This document shows, one piece after another, positions 1 to 11,720 of a DNA stretch of 44,672 nucleotides. Source of the DNA: Actinokineospora inagensis DSM 44258 (GTDB taxonomy: Bacteria; Actinomycetota; Actinomycetes; Mycobacteriales; Pseudonocardiaceae). The notes below the pieces were generated by a model. That model was not told the DNA's origin. It worked only from the letters and a program-made list of their open reading frames with translations, and made no database searches. Every line of letters begins with the position of its first letter. The stretch's first letter is position 1. The position numbers and the translations under genes were made by a program. The stretch lies in assembly GCF_000482865.1 (NCBI RefSeq), contig NZ_AXWW01000059.1, positions 1-44,672 of the forward strand, read 5' to 3'.

Positions 1-121
1 CGAGGCGCAGCCGAGGCTCAGAGTCCCCTGTGTCGGCCCTCATGCCCCCGAGACTGTCGGTGGGTCCGTCTAGGCTGTGTATTCGGGGGCTTTTGTCCGG
101 GTTGATCTTGGTGTGAGGGGT

Positions 122-405
122 CACTGGGCCTCGCTGCGCTCGGGTTTCGGCCTGGTCGCCTTCGGCGACGCCGGCATCGGGCGCCAGATTAAAGCTTGGG
201 GTGCCCGTTGTGGTGAAGTTGTTTTGTTTGGGGCCCCTAGCGGCAGCCTGGGTAAGGCAAAAAGGCGGGGCCACTGGAAAGCGGGGCCTTACCCGCCAGC
301 CGGCTTAGGCCACCGCTCCCCCCAAACAAAACAACTCCACCACAACGGGCGGTTGGGATCGGCGGGTCCCGAGGCGCGCGGTGCTGGTTGGTGGGCTTCG
401 TCGAT
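122..405 (+). repeat. 284-bp interspersed repeat, copy 1, with 148-bp hairpin core
   Basis: Near-identical to 25918-26200 in the opposite orientation. The core (203-350) starts with GCCCGTTGTGGTG and ends with its complement, giving terminal inverted repeats of about 31 bp with one mismatch. Inside are further inverted segments (GGGTAAGGC near 250 and GCCTTACCC near 287), so the core can fold into one long hairpin. The outer flanks (122-202 and 351-405) are also conserved between copies, with small substitutions and indels. No transposase is encoded. It resembles a MITE or an extragenic palindromic element. Short open frames across it are conserved only because the DNA is repeated, and I do not treat them as genes. 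Confidence 0.85.
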
Positions 406-429
406 TTGTGTCCGGTTTCGAGGGGTGCG

Positions 430-504
430 GTGCCGGTTGATCGTGGTGCTTCACCGCATGACAGTTTCCGGGGGTGGGGGTAGTGCCCGTTGATCGCGGT
501 GCTT
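430..504 (+). repeat. 22-bp imperfect direct repeat, two copies
   Basis: Copies at 430-451 and 483-504 share the pattern GTGCCSGTTGATCGYGGTGCTT apart from two substitutions and are spaced 53 bp. The spacer is G-rich. No coding gene is evident in this stretch between the repeat element and the atp terminator. The role is unknown. Confidence 0.6.
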
Positions 505-564
505 GTTGGACACGGCGGATTCTGGGGTGGCGGTGCATTATTGGGAATAGGTTGGGAAATAAAG

Positions 565-600
565 AACCGGGCCGGTGTCCGTGTGGACACCGGCCCGGTT
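565..600 (-). terminator. Rho-independent terminator of the atp operon
   Basis: A perfect 16-bp GC-rich stem (565-580 pairing with 585-600) with a GTGT tetraloop, 12 bp past the atpD stop. On the minus strand the stem is followed by a U-rich tail (TCTTTATTT). It would end the ATP synthase transcript directly after atpD, leaving no room for a downstream atpC on the same message. Confidence 0.9.
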
Positions 601-612
601 GTGGAGCCTAGA

Positions 613-2975
<2,363 letters not shown>

Positions 2976-2985
2976 GGCCAGGCGC

Positions 2986-4626
2986 CTACTTCGTCGGGGA
3001 GGGCTTGTTGACCTTGACGGTCTCCTGGCCCACCTCGCCCGCGTCGAGGGCGTCCGCCTGGACGTCGCGCACGCCGCCCGCGGCACCGGCGGTGAAGGAC
3101 TGCTTGAACGCGGTGACCGCGTCGGCGAGCCGACCGGCGTTGTCGTCGGACAGCGCCCGCGAGGTGCGGATCTCGTCAAGGATGCCCGCGTGCCGGTGGC
3201 GCAGGTGCTCGTGCAGCTCCGACTCGAACCGGCGCACGTCCGACACCGCGATGTCGTCGAGGTAGCCGTGCGTGCCGATCCAGATCGACACGACCTGCTC
3301 CTCCACCGCGACTGGGGAGTACTGGCCCTGCTTGAGCAGCTCCATCATCCGGGCGCCGCGCTCCAACTGGGCCTTCGAGGTGGCGTCCAGGTCGGAGGCG
3401 AAGGCGGCGAACGCCTCCAGCTCGCGGTACTGGGCCAATTCGAGGCGCAGCGTCGCGGCGACCGACTTCATCGCCTTGGTCTGCGCCGCGGTGCCCACCC
3501 GGGACACCGAGGTGCCGACGTTGACCGCCGGGCGCTGACCGGAGTTGAACAGGTCCGACTCCAGGAAGCACTGGCCGTCGGTGATGGAGATGACGTTGGT
3601 CGGGATGTAGGCGGAGATGTCGTTCGCCTTGGTCTCGATGATCGGCAGACCGGTCATCGAGCCCGCGCCGAGCTCGTCGGACAGCTTCGCGCAGCGCTCC
3701 AGCAGGCGGGAGTGCAAGTAGAAGACGTCGCCGGGGTAGGCCTCGCGGCCCGGCGGGCGGCGCAGCAGCAGGGAGATCGCGCGGTAGGCCTCGGCCTGCT
3801 TGGTCAGGTCGTCGAAGATGATCAGGACGTGCTTGCCCTGGTACATCCAGTGCTGGCCGATGGCCGAGCCGGTGTAGGGGGCCAGCCACTTGAAGCCCGC
3901 CGAGTCCGACGCGGGGGCGGCGACGATGGTGGTGTACTCCAGCGCGCCCGCCTCCTCCAGCGCGGACTTGACGCCCGCGATGGTGGAGCCCTTCTGGCCG
4001 ATCGCGACGTAGATGCAGCGCACCTGCTGCTTCGGGTCGCCGGTGGCCCAGGCCTTCTTCTGGTTGATGATCGTGTCGACGCAGACCGTGGTCTTGCCGG
4101 TCTTGCGGTCACCGATGATCAACTGGCGCTGGCCGCGGCCGATCGGGGTCATCGAGTCGATGGCCTTGATGCCGGTCTGCAGCGGCTCGCCCACCGGCTG
4201 CCGCTGCACCACGGTGGCCGCCTGCAGCTCGAGCACGCGCTCGCCCTCGGCGGGGATGTCGCCGAGGCCGTCGATCGGCTTGCCCAGCGGGTCGATGACC
4301 CGGCCGAGGAAGGCGTCGCCGACCGGCACCGAGAGGACCTTGCCGGTCCGCTTGACCTCCTGGCCCTCCTCGATCTTGTCGTAGTCACCGAGGATGGCGA
4401 CACCGAGCTCGCGGGCGTCCAGGTTCAGCGCCACGCCGACGATGCCGCCGGGGAACTCCAGCAGCTCGTTGGCCATGGCCGAGGGCAGGCCCTCCACGTG
4501 GGCGATGCCGTCGCCGGTGTCGGAAACCGTTCCGACCTCTTCCCGGTTGACGTCCGGGGAGTAGCTGGAGACGTAGTTTTCGATCGCACTGCGGATCTCG
4601 TCCGACGAGATCGTCAGCTCCGCCAT
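2986..4626 (-). CDS. atpA: F1Fo ATP synthase subunit alpha
   Basis: Non-catalytic nucleotide-binding subunit of F1, 546 aa. The chosen start gives [15 protein letters not shown] with AGGAAC a few bases upstream; an in-frame codon six residues earlier lacks a better site. The Walker A loop GDRKTGKT is near residues 172-179 (the usual form is GDRQTGKT), and the C-terminal domain is complete. The C terminus is extended and charged, as in other actinobacterial alpha subunits. It sits 43 bp after atpH. Confidence 0.97.
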   Translation of the reverse strand: MAELTISSDEIRSAIENYVSSYSPDVNREEVGTVSDTGDGIAHVEGLPSAMANELLEFPGGIVGVALNLDARELGVAILGDYDKIEEGQEVKRTGKVLSVPVGDAFLGRVIDPLGKPIDGLGDIPAEGERVLELQAATVVQRQPVGEPLQTGIKAIDSMTPIGRGQRQLIIGDRKTGKTTVCVDTIINQKKAWATGDPKQQVRCIYVAIGQKGSTIAGVKSALEEAGALEYTTIVAAPASDSAGFKWLAPYTGSAIGQHWMYQGKHVLIIFDDLTKQAEAYRAISLLLRRPPGREAYPGDVFYLHSRLLERCAKLSDELGAGSMTGLPIIETKANDISAYIPTNVISITDGQCFLESDLFNSGQRPAVNVGTSVSRVGTAAQTKAMKSVAATLRLELAQYRELEAFAAFASDLDATSKAQLERGARMMELLKQGQYSPVAVEEQVVSIWIGTHGYLDDIAVSDVRRFESELHEHLRHRHAGILDEIRTSRALSDDNAGRLADAVTAFKQSFTAGAAGGVRDVQADALDAGEVGQETVKVNKPSPTK

Positions 4627-4669
4627 GAAAGTTCCTGCTCTCACTTCGTTGCTTCGGGGGGAGTTTCGC

Positions 4670-5506
4670 TCAGCCGAACCGACGGCGCAGCGCGTCGAGT
4701 CGACCGGAGGTGCTGCCGTCGATGACCTCGTCGCCGACCTTGATGACCAGCCCGCCGCCCAGGGCGGGGTCGATCTCCAGGTGCAGGGCGATGGGCCGGG
4801 CGTAGATCCGCTGCAGGGACGCGGCGAGCCGGTCCTGCTGCTCGGCCGAGAGCGGACCGGCGGAGACCACGTGGGCCACCGAGCGCTCCCGCCGCTTGGC
4901 CGCCTCGGCGGCCAGTGCCTCCAGGCCGGAGACCAGGTGGCGACCGCGCGGGCGGGCCACCAGGTTCGCCACCAGCGCCGCCGTCGCGGCGTCCACCTTG
5001 GACCCGAGCAGCTCGCGCAGCAGCGCCAGCTTGCCCTCGGTGTCGCCAGCGCGGTTGGTGAGGACCTGCTCCAGCTCGGTCTGGTCGGCGATGATGCGGC
5101 CGAGCCGGAACAGCTCGTCCTCGACCGCGTCGAGCCGACCGGCGCGCTCGGCGCCGACCAGCAGCGCGGTCACCGCCAGCGACTCCAGCCCGTCGACCAG
5201 CTCGCGCGGGCTCGACCAGCGGGCCCCCGCGGCAGTGGTGACGACCTTGAGCGTGCCCGCGGCGACCTTGCCGGTGAGCAGGTCGCCGACCAGCCGCCCG
5301 CGGGCGGCCGGGTCGGTGGACGGGTCGGCCACCGTGCGGCGCAGCCCGACCTCGCGGTCGAGCAGCCCGACGACGGCGAACAGCTCCCCGCCCAGCTCGG
5401 CCGAGCCGGTCGGGTCGGCCTCGAGCACGTCGAGCAGGGTCAGCTCGACGGCGGCGAGGGCCTCCCGGCTCGCGGCGTGCAGCGTGCTCGTCACAGATGC
5501 GGTCAT
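4670..5506 (-). CDS. atpH: F1Fo ATP synthase subunit delta
   Basis: Peripheral-stalk subunit joining F1 to the b subunit, 278 aa. Actinobacterial delta proteins are longer than the roughly 180-aa E. coli protein, and this one fits that class. The C-terminal half ([18 protein letters not shown] and the following [15 protein letters not shown]) is the conserved OSCP/delta signature. It starts 12 bp after atpF and precedes atpA. Confidence 0.95.
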   Translation of the reverse strand: MTASVTSTLHAASREALAAVELTLLDVLEADPTGSAELGGELFAVVGLLDREVGLRRTVADPSTDPAARGRLVGDLLTGKVAAGTLKVVTTAAGARWSSPRELVDGLESLAVTALLVGAERAGRLDAVEDELFRLGRIIADQTELEQVLTNRAGDTEGKLALLRELLGSKVDAATAALVANLVARPRGRHLVSGLEALAAEAAKRRERSVAHVVSAGPLSAEQQDRLAASLQRIYARPIALHLEIDPALGGGLVIKVGDEVIDGSTSGRLDALRRRFG

Positions 5507-5518
5507 CGAGGGCGTCCC

Positions 5519-6073
5519 TTAGCTCTTGGCCGGCGCGGAGACCGAGTCGAGCTCGGACAGGAACCGGTCGACGGTGCCGCGGCGGCGGGCCTCGTCCTCA
5601 AGGGACTCCCCGACGATGCGGCTCGCCAGCTCGACGGCCTGGCGACCCAGCTCGGCGCGCAGCTCGGCGACGATCTGGGCGCGCTGGGCCTCCAACTGCG
5701 CGTTGCCCTGCGCGACGATCCGCGCGGATTCCTCCTGGGCCTGCGCGCGCAACTCTTCCTTGATCTGCTCCGCCTCGGCCCTGGCGTCATCGCGGATGCG
5801 CGCCGACTCGGCACGCGCCTCGGCGAGCTGCGCCTGGTACTGCTGCAGCGCGGCCTCGGCTTCCCGCTGGGCGGCCTCGGCCTTCTCGATACCGCCTTCG
5901 ATCGCGGCGGTCCGCTCGGCGTAGAGCGCCTCGAACCGGGGCACCACGAACTTGGCGAGCACGAACAGCAGCAGGCCGAAAGCGACCAGGCCGAGGATGA
6001 TCTCAGCCGGATGCGGCAGCACCGGGTTCGGCGCATCCTCCGCGAGGTTGATGATTGACGACGACAAGACCAC
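5519..6073 (-). CDS. atpF: F1Fo ATP synthase subunit b
   Basis: Stator b subunit, 184 aa. One N-terminal membrane helix (residues about 24-45) is followed by a long charged, alanine-rich helix that dimerises and reaches up to F1 (repeated AEAAQREAEAALQQY-type sequence). The start is GTG with AGGGAGA about 8 nt upstream. It lies between atpE and atpH in the usual order. Confidence 0.95.
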   Translation of the reverse strand: MVLSSSIINLAEDAPNPVLPHPAEIILGLVAFGLLLFVLAKFVVPRFEALYAERTAAIEGGIEKAEAAQREAEAALQQYQAQLAEARAESARIRDDARAEAEQIKEELRAQAQEESARIVAQGNAQLEAQRAQIVAELRAELGRQAVELASRIVGESLEDEARRRGTVDRFLSELDSVSAPAKS

Positions 6074-6108
6074 GGCGTCTCCCTATACGGTAATCCGCAG
6101 CGTCTGGC

Positions 6109-6366
6109 TCAGGCGGCGGAAGCGATGAAGTAGAGCACCAGGCCGATCAGGGCGAGCACCTCGGTCAGCACGAAGGTGGAGAACGCGATGCCGCGGAGCT
6201 TGCCCTCGGCCTCCGGCTGGCGGGCGGTGCCGTTGATGACGGCGGCGAAGATGAGACCCACACCGACACCGGGGCCGATGGCGCCGAGGCCGTAACCGAT
6301 CATCGCCAGGCCCTTGTTGAGGTTGGGCTCGGTGGCGGCCTGGGCGAGAACGAGAGCAGCGCTCAC
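6109..6366 (-). CDS. atpE: F1Fo ATP synthase subunit c
   Basis: Proteolipid of the Fo rotor ring, about 85 aa, two hydrophobic helices joined by the polar loop ([10 protein letters not shown]). The second helix carries the ion-binding glutamate in [12 protein letters not shown] prefer the GTG at 6366 ([11 protein letters not shown]) because AAAGGGA lies 8 nt upstream; an in-frame GTG at 6387 would put that ribosome-binding site inside the gene and add 7 residues. Confidence 0.95.
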   Translation of the reverse strand: MSAALVLAQAATEPNLNKGLAMIGYGLGAIGPGVGVGLIFAAVINGTARQPEAEGKLRGIAFSTFVLTEVLALIGLVLYFIASAA

Positions 6367-6425
6367 TTGCGTATCCCTTTCAAACACGGTCCCCCCTCGT
6401 CGGGTGAACCGGGGCTCGGACTAAC

Positions 6426-7208
6426 TCAGTGGTCTTCCGCGAGGGCGGTACCGATGTACCCGGCGGACAGCAGGGCGAAGATGTAGGCCTGCAGCACCTG
6501 GATCAGCGCTTCCAGGAAGGTCATGGCGATCGCCATCACGAAGGCGACCAGCGAGACGGGCTTGAGCGCCCACCCGGCCTCGGTGAGCAGGTACTCACCA
6601 CCGAGGGTGAACACCAGCAGGATCAGGTGACCGGCGAACATCGCGGCGAACACCCGGATCGCCAGCGTGATCGGGTCCATGAAGAACCGCAGGAAGATCT
6701 CGATCGGCGTCAGCAGCAGGTACACCGGCTTCGGGATCCCCGGCGGCATGACCGACTTCTTCAGGTACTTGCCGAGCCCGAACTTGCGGATGCCGACGAT
6801 GTGGTAAACGGGGAAGACAACGAACACCGACAGCGCGATCGGGAAGCCGATGTGCGCGAACGTCGGGAACTGGAAGATCGGGATGATGCCGAAGATGTTG
6901 TTCACCAAGGTGAAAGTGAACAGCGCCAAAACCAACGGCAGGTAGGGCCTGAACTCTTTCGAACCGATCTGCGCGCGCGCGATGTTGTTGCGGCCGAAGT
7001 CGTACACCGATTCGGTGATGAACTGGTACTTGCTCGGCACGATCGCCAGCTTGCGGGTGGCGAGCAGGAAGAACGCCGCGATGATCACGATCGACAGCAC
7101 GACCATGATCATCGGCTTGGTCACCCCGGCGAAGATCGCGGGAAGATCGAAATCCTTGGCGCCTGGTGGGGTAAAGGTGCCACCTTCTGCCAGCACAAGC
7201 CTGCCCAC
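6426..7208 (-). CDS. atpB: F1Fo ATP synthase subunit a
   Basis: Membrane stator subunit that forms the proton half-channels, about 260 aa with several hydrophobic helices. The essential arginine is seen in ITLAIRVFAAMFAGHL. The GTG at 7208 has GGAAGGAG about 5 nt upstream and gives an N terminus (VGRLVLAEGG) like that of relatives; the frame stays open to 7265 without a better site. A 211-bp gap separates it from atpI, large enough for an internal promoter, though I see no clear one. Confidence 0.95.
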   Translation of the reverse strand: MGRLVLAEGGTFTPPGAKDFDLPAIFAGVTKPMIMVVLSIVIIAAFFLLATRKLAIVPSKYQFITESVYDFGRNNIARAQIGSKEFRPYLPLVLALFTFTLVNNIFGIIPIFQFPTFAHIGFPIALSVFVVFPVYHIVGIRKFGLGKYLKKSVMPPGIPKPVYLLLTPIEIFLRFFMDPITLAIRVFAAMFAGHLILLVFTLGGEYLLTEAGWALKPVSLVAFVMAIAMTFLEALIQVLQAYIFALLSAGYIGTALAEDH

Positions 7209-7419
7209 AGGGCTCCTTCCGGTTCTCCCGGCCGGCGTCGGGTACTCCGCCGGGGGAATCGTCACGATCAGGACGTAACGTACCTGACGCGCATGGGGTA
7301 CCTGGCAGCGGCTGTGCGTTACCGGCTATTCCCACGAAGGAGTGAGCCCCGCGCGCCACCGCTGGTGTCCGCGCGCACCATATCAGCCCGGTTCAGCGGG
7401 CCGTACAGCCGTACTGCTT

Positions 7420-7938
7420 TCAGTTCTGGGTAGTGCTTCCGGAGTCATCCGGCTGTTCGGTGAGGATCAAGGTCGGGATCTTGGTACGCCGGAACACGGC
7501 GGTTTCCGCGACGGCGCTGACCAGGACCACACCCAGCATCGTCGTACCCAGGGCGAGCACGTGCACCCCGGGCACCGCACGAAGCAGCACAAGGGTGATC
7601 AGCAACACCACCATCTTCCCGACAAAACCACCGAGCACCGCGGCCATCAGCATCTGCACGTTCAGGTGCGCGGTGCGGCGCATGAGCAGCAGGGTCGCGA
7701 ACCCGGAACCGAAGCCGACAGCCCCGCCGACCGCCGCGCTCCACAACCCGGACATCCCGGCCACCAGGGTCCAGGCGACCGCCCCGACGACCGCGACCCC
7801 CAGCACCGGCCACCGCGCGGCCTTGAACATCTCATCGGCCAGCATGAGTTGGGACTCGGCGTGCGTCTTCGGGGCGGGCACCACGTTGGTGGACCCGCCG
7901 CCGGTCTGGTTCCCGGTGTCCGGTTGCTGCTCGCTCAT
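7420..7938 (-). CDS. atpI: AtpI-like membrane protein of the ATP synthase operon
   Basis: 172 aa with a soluble, glycine- and glutamine-rich N terminus and four hydrophobic helices between about residues 43 and 150. Position and topology match the small membrane protein found just before atpB in actinobacterial atp operons, thought to help assembly of the c ring or ion uptake. Its ATG overlaps the wecA stop (ATGA). Sequence conservation in this family is weak, so the identification rests mainly on place and topology. Confidence 0.8.
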   Translation of the reverse strand: MSEQQPDTGNQTGGGSTNVVPAPKTHAESQLMLADEMFKAARWPVLGVAVVGAVAWTLVAGMSGLWSAAVGGAVGFGSGFATLLLMRRTAHLNVQMLMAAVLGGFVGKMVVLLITLVLLRAVPGVHVLALGTTMLGVVLVSAVAETAVFRRTKIPTLILTEQPDDSGSTTQN

Positions 7939-9089
7939 CGTGACCTCAGTCTAGGGATGGCCGAGATGATCACCGCGATCAGGACGCCGACCGCCACCGT
8001 CCACACGACGGCGGACACGTCGTAGACGGTCACCGCGACCGCGCCGAAGGCCAGCAGACCGGCCCACAAGTAGATCAACAGGACCGCGCGGCGCTGGGAG
8101 TGGCCGATCTGCAGCAACCGGTGGTGCAGGTGCATCTTGTCGGCGGAGAACGGGCTGACGCCGCGCCGGGTGCGCCGGATGATGGCCATCAGCAGGTCGA
8201 GCACCGGGAAGAACAACACGGCCATCACGATCAGCAGCGGCGAGAGCAGCGCGATCGCGTCGGAGACGCCCCAGATGGTCGGGTTCGCCCGGCCGGACGC
8301 GGTGGTGCTGGCGGCGGCCAGCATCAGGCCGATCAGCATCGACCCGGAGTCGCCCATGAACAGCTTGGCCGGCTGGAAGTTGTGCGGCAGGAAACCGAGG
8401 CAGGCCCCGGCGAGGGTGGCCGCGATCAGCGCGGGCGAGTAGGTGCCCACGTCGCCGCCGGACAGGTCGAGCAGGTGCAGGGAGAACACGCAGGTGGCCG
8501 CCGCGGCGATCATGCCGACCCCGGCCGCCAACCCGTCGAGGCCGTCGATGAAGTTGATCGCGTTGATCAGCGTGACCGCGAGCAGGATGGCCAGCAGGCC
8601 GCCCTGGTTCTGGTCCAGGATCAGCACCGAGCCGAACACCTTGGAGTCGCCGCCCCACGGCACCCACAACACCAGCCACTGGATGCCGTAGAGGACCAAG
8701 ATGCCCGCGCAGGTGGTCTGGCCCGCGAGCTTGGTCAGCGAGTCCAACTCGAACCGGTCGTCCAACATGCCGATGCCGACGATGATCCCGCCGCCGATCA
8801 GCACCGCCGTCGGGTCGAACGAGTAGTCGAACGCGCGGCGCAGCACCGGCAACTGGTGGGCGAGCAGCATCCCGCCGCAGATGCCCAGGTACATGGCCAA
8901 CCCGCCGAGCCGGGGCATCGGCACCACGTGCACGTCCCGGGTGCGCGGGTAGGCCACCGCGCCGATCCGGATGGCGAACAGCCGGACCAACCCGGTGAGC
9001 AGGAAGGTCAACACGGCGGTGACCAGGCCGACCAGCAGGTACTCGCGGACCGGCAGGCCCGCGGGGGGGAAGCCACCCGTGGGGTTCAC
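7935..9089 (-). CDS. wecA: Polyprenyl-phosphate N-acetylglucosaminyl-1-phosphate transferase (WecA/Rfe)
   Basis: 384-aa polytopic membrane enzyme of the MraY/WecA family. In actinobacteria it transfers GlcNAc-1-phosphate to decaprenyl phosphate, the first step of the linker joining arabinogalactan to peptidoglycan. Visible hallmarks are the aspartate pair at residues 110-111 (MLDDRFELDS), INFIDGLDGLAAG, LFMGDSGSMLIG and the HLHHRLL loop. The start is GTG. It sits upstream of atpI with a 4-bp overlap, the same neighbourhood as rfe in mycobacteria. Confidence 0.93.
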   Translation of the reverse strand: MNPTGGFPPAGLPVREYLLVGLVTAVLTFLLTGLVRLFAIRIGAVAYPRTRDVHVVPMPRLGGLAMYLGICGGMLLAHQLPVLRRAFDYSFDPTAVLIGGGIIVGIGMLDDRFELDSLTKLAGQTTCAGILVLYGIQWLVLWVPWGGDSKVFGSVLILDQNQGGLLAILLAVTLINAINFIDGLDGLAAGVGMIAAAATCVFSLHLLDLSGGDVGTYSPALIAATLAGACLGFLPHNFQPAKLFMGDSGSMLIGLMLAAASTTASGRANPTIWGVSDAIALLSPLLIVMAVLFFPVLDLLMAIIRRTRRGVSPFSADKMHLHHRLLQIGHSQRRAVLLIYLWAGLLAFGAVAVTVYDVSAVVWTVAVGVLIAVIISAIPRLRSR

Positions 9090-9211
9090 GCGCGCGCGCC
9101 CCGGGCGCGGTGGCGGTTCTGCTGGGTCACGGCGGGCACGGCGGGTCGCATCTCCCTGCGGTCTGTCGGCGTGTGGTGGTACGGGGTGGAACGGCAGGCG
9201 GTTGCCCCGCG

Positions 9212-9859
9212 CTAGCGAGCCAACCGGATTTCGGTGCCGAGGGCTTCGCGGACGGCGCTCATGCTGACCGCGCCCTCGCGCAGCACGGTCGGCTCGTCGC
9301 CGGTCAGGTCGACGATGGTGGACGGCACCGGGTCGCCGGACGGGCCGCCGTCGAGGTAGATGCCCACCAGGTCGTCGAACTGGGCGACGGCCTCGCTCGC
9401 GGTGGACGCGGGTGGCCGGCCGGACTTGTTGGCGCTGGACACGGCCATCGGGCCGACCTCGCGCAGCAGTTCGATGGCCACCGGGTGCAGCGGCATCCGC
9501 AGCATCACGGTGCCGCCGGTGCGGCCGAGGTCCCAGTTCAGCGACGGCGCGTGCGGCAGCACGATGGACAGGTCGCCCGGCCAGAACGCCTCGACCAGCT
9601 TGCGCGCGGTGTGCGGGACCGACAGCACCAGGCCGTCGATGGTCGACCAGGAGCCGACCAGCACACCGACCGGCATGTCCGGGCCGCGGTCCTTCGCGGC
9701 GAGCAGCGCGGCCACCGCGGTCGCGGAGAACGCGTCGCAGCCGATGCCGTACACGGTGTCGGTCGGGATCACCACGAGCCTGCCCGAGCGGATCGCGCTG
9801 GCGGCGGCCGCGAGGCCGTCCGCGCGCTGCGCGGGGTCACCACAGTCGAAGACCGTCAC
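9212..9859 (-). CDS. Threonylcarbamoyl-AMP synthase (Sua5/YwlC/TsaC family)
   Basis: Makes threonylcarbamoyl-AMP from threonine, bicarbonate and ATP for t6A37 modification of ANN-decoding tRNAs. 215 aa from the GTG start giving VTVFDCGDP; the frame stays open far upstream but non-homologous. PTDTVYGIGCD near residues 32-42, AVSSANKSGRPP and the C-terminal STIVDLTGDEPTVLREGAV are typical of the YrdC fold. It ends at the short-domain length, without the long Sua5 C-terminal domain. A 122-bp gap to wecA holds nothing evident. Confidence 0.93.
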   Translation of the reverse strand: MTVFDCGDPAQRADGLAAAASAIRSGRLVVIPTDTVYGIGCDAFSATAVAALLAAKDRGPDMPVGVLVGSWSTIDGLVLSVPHTARKLVEAFWPGDLSIVLPHAPSLNWDLGRTGGTVMLRMPLHPVAIELLREVGPMAVSSANKSGRPPASTASEAVAQFDDLVGIYLDGGPSGDPVPSTIVDLTGDEPTVLREGAVSMSAVREALGTEIRLAR

Positions 9860-9912
9860 CCGCGCGAGCCTAGCGGTGCCCGGTGCCGGGGTGTCAGCCA
9901 GATCCACTCGAG

Positions 9913-10731
9913 TCAAACACCTGGACGGGTGATGCGGTCGGCCAGGCCGTCCGCCCGCGCCTGCCACGCCTGGCGCCGGAAGCGCACCACGATCAGATAG
10001 AGGAGAGCGCTCCCGAGCACAATCCCGGCGACCACCAGGTAGACACTCCCGGTAACCCCGCCGACCGCGACCAGGGTGAGACCAAAGGACACGGCGAGCA
10101 CGGCGAGGCTCACCGCGATGCCCTCGGGCCGCCACCGCCACTTGCGGCCTGCGCGGACCTCGGCCAGCAGCCGCTCGGCGCCGCGGCGCAGCTCGTGGTC
10201 GCCGACGTCGAGGTCGAGGATGCGCAGGGCGGCCCGCTCGCACACCCGCAACTGCCGTTCGCTGGCGATGACCAGCACCTCGTCGTCGGTCGCGGCCCGG
10301 ACCTGGTCGCCGACCGAGCACCAGGTGCTGGCCAGGTAGTACCGCAGCACCGGGTCGCCGCTGTCGCCGAAGCGCAGTTCGAGCTCCTCGGCTGCCCGCT
10401 CGGCATCCCCGCCCGCGACCCACGCCTGGGACAGCCCGAGGACGGCGAGCACACACCCCGGGTCAAGCCGGGCCGCTCGCTCGTAGTGCGCGGCCGCGGT
10501 GCGCCACCGCCCCCGGGCCAGCAGCACGTCGCCGATACCGACCTGGTCGAGCGGGTGGTCACGCAGCGCGGCGGCCTGCTCGAACCCGGCGACCGCCGCG
10601 TCCAGCCGACCGGCGAGCAGCGCTTCCTTTGCCGCGCCGAGGAACTGCTGGGCGGCCACCGGACCGCCGATCGCGTCACTGCCCGTGACCAGTTGCCACT
10701 TGGCGATGACGTCCTGCCATGTTCGAAGCAT
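9913..10731 (-). CDS. TPR-containing membrane protein, function unknown
   Basis: 272 aa. Residues about 30-130 form tetratricopeptide-like helical repeats (AKEALLAGRLDAAVAGFEQA, then RGRWRTAAAHYERAARLDPG). A basic segment follows, then two hydrophobic helices near residues 205-250 and a short basic tail. This suggests a cytoplasmic protein-binding domain anchored by a C-terminal hairpin. The start is an ATG at 10731, and it lies 53 bp upstream of the Sua5-type gene, probably in one transcript. I do not recognise a named family. Confidence 0.75.
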   Translation of the reverse strand: MLRTWQDVIAKWQLVTGSDAIGGPVAAQQFLGAAKEALLAGRLDAAVAGFEQAAALRDHPLDQVGIGDVLLARGRWRTAAAHYERAARLDPGCVLAVLGLSQAWVAGGDAERAAEELELRFGDSGDPVLRYYLASTWCSVGDQVRAATDDEVLVIASERQLRVCERAALRILDLDVGDHELRRGAERLLAEVRAGRKWRWRPEGIAVSLAVLAVSFGLTLVAVGGVTGSVYLVVAGIVLGSALLYLIVVRFRRQAWQARADGLADRITRPGV

Positions 10732-11450
10732 TGGATCACCCTGGACGGCACGCTACCCTCGGTACGCCATACCGGGGTCGCCGCCTCCGAGGAGCCACCA
10801 CGACCAGCAACCGCCACCGTCGGGGACACCAGCTCAGCTCGCGCTGGCTGGCGTCCTCCCTCGTCGTGGCCTACGCCGCCGTGAGCGCCGCCGTCGGCAC
10901 GGTGCTGCTGGTGTCCCCGAAGGAACCCCAGGTCCAGGCCTACCCGGTGTACATCTACACCGAGGCGCCCACGCCCCCGCCGTCCAGCCCGCCGTCCCCC
11001 GTGGCGCTGCCGGTCCCGGAGGGCTACCAGCGGGTGGCAGGCCCGGGTGGCCTGGTGACCACCATCCCGATCGGCTGGACGGTGACCCGCTCGACCGGCC
11101 CCGGCGCCATGCAGGCCACCGACCCCGACGACCCCACCCGCTACATCCGCTACGGCGGCTCCCCCGCGAGCACCACAGACCTGGTCGCGTCGCACGTGGA
11201 CTACGAAGCGACCTACGCCAAGGCACACCCCGGCTTCGAACGCCGCAGCCTCGGCACCACGACCTACCACAACGTCCGCGCCGTCGACTGGGAGTTCGAA
11301 CACCCCACAACCATCGGCAGACGACACGCGCACTCGATGTACTGGCGAGTCGACGGCACCGAGTACTTCCTCTACGCCAGCTCCACAGTGGACCGCTGGC
11401 CGGACACCAAACCCATCTACGACACCATGGTCGACAACACCACCCCGTAG
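10719..11450 (+). CDS. Predicted membrane-anchored secreted protein, function unknown
   Basis: Up to 243 aa. After a basic N terminus comes one hydrophobic helix (ASSLVVAYAAVSAAVGTVLL), a proline-rich linker (TPPPSSPPSPV) and a compact extracytoplasmic domain ending in YFLYASSTVDRW. The layout fits a signal-anchored serine/threonine-kinase-type or lipoprotein-like outer domain, but I cannot name it. The start given is the furthest canonical ATG. It overlaps the divergent TPR gene and lies upstream of a good promoter (10731-10759), so the real start is probably ACG at 10800, 5 nt after CGAGGAG, giving 216 aa. Confidence 0.7.
   Translation: MFEALDHPGRHATLGTPYRGRRLRGATTTSNRHRRGHQLSSRWLASSLVVAYAAVSAAVGTVLLVSPKEPQVQAYPVYIYTEAPTPPPSSPPSPVALPVPEGYQRVAGPGGLVTTIPIGWTVTRSTGPGAMQATDPDDPTRYIRYGGSPASTTDLVASHVDYEATYAKAHPGFERRSLGTTTYHNVRAVDWEFEHPTTIGRRHAHSMYWRVDGTEYFLYASSTVDRWPDTKPIYDTMVDNTTP
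10731..10759 (+). promoter_or_regulatory. Candidate sigma-A promoter for the secreted protein gene
   Basis: TTGGAT (10731-10736) and TACCCT (10754-10759) are separated by exactly 17 bp, fitting the actinobacterial TTGNNN/TANNNT pattern. Initiation would be near 10766, followed by the CGAGGAG ribosome site at 10788-10794. Confidence 0.5.
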
Positions 11451-11720
11451 TCCCGCGCCCCCACGCACACGGATCACCTCCGCCGATCCACGTCCCCACC
11501 GCAGGGAACCACACCCGTGGGCCTCACCAGCACCCCAGCCGCTTCGGACAACCCCCCAGCAGCCAAGCGCACTTCTTTCGCCGCCCCAACCACCCACCCC
11601 AGCGATTGACACCCACCCCGTCACCCCATACGGGTCACGGGCGGCCCCCACCCTTCCCGGGGGGCGTCCCCGAGGCCAGTCTACCGGCTGGGCAAGATCG
11701 ACAGGGGGTGGTGCCGTGGG

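Noticed and set aside
77..493. Open frame across the first hairpin repeat, with a matching one in the second copy (25916-26098)
   Set aside because: Similarity between the two frames is fully explained by the DNA repeat; there is no consistent start or ribosome site, and the surrounding sequence is non-coding.
7209..7419. Terminator or separate promoter between atpI and atpB
   Set aside because: Only a 5-bp hairpin (GCCCG/CGGGC) and a poor TATGGT -10 are visible, not enough for a call.
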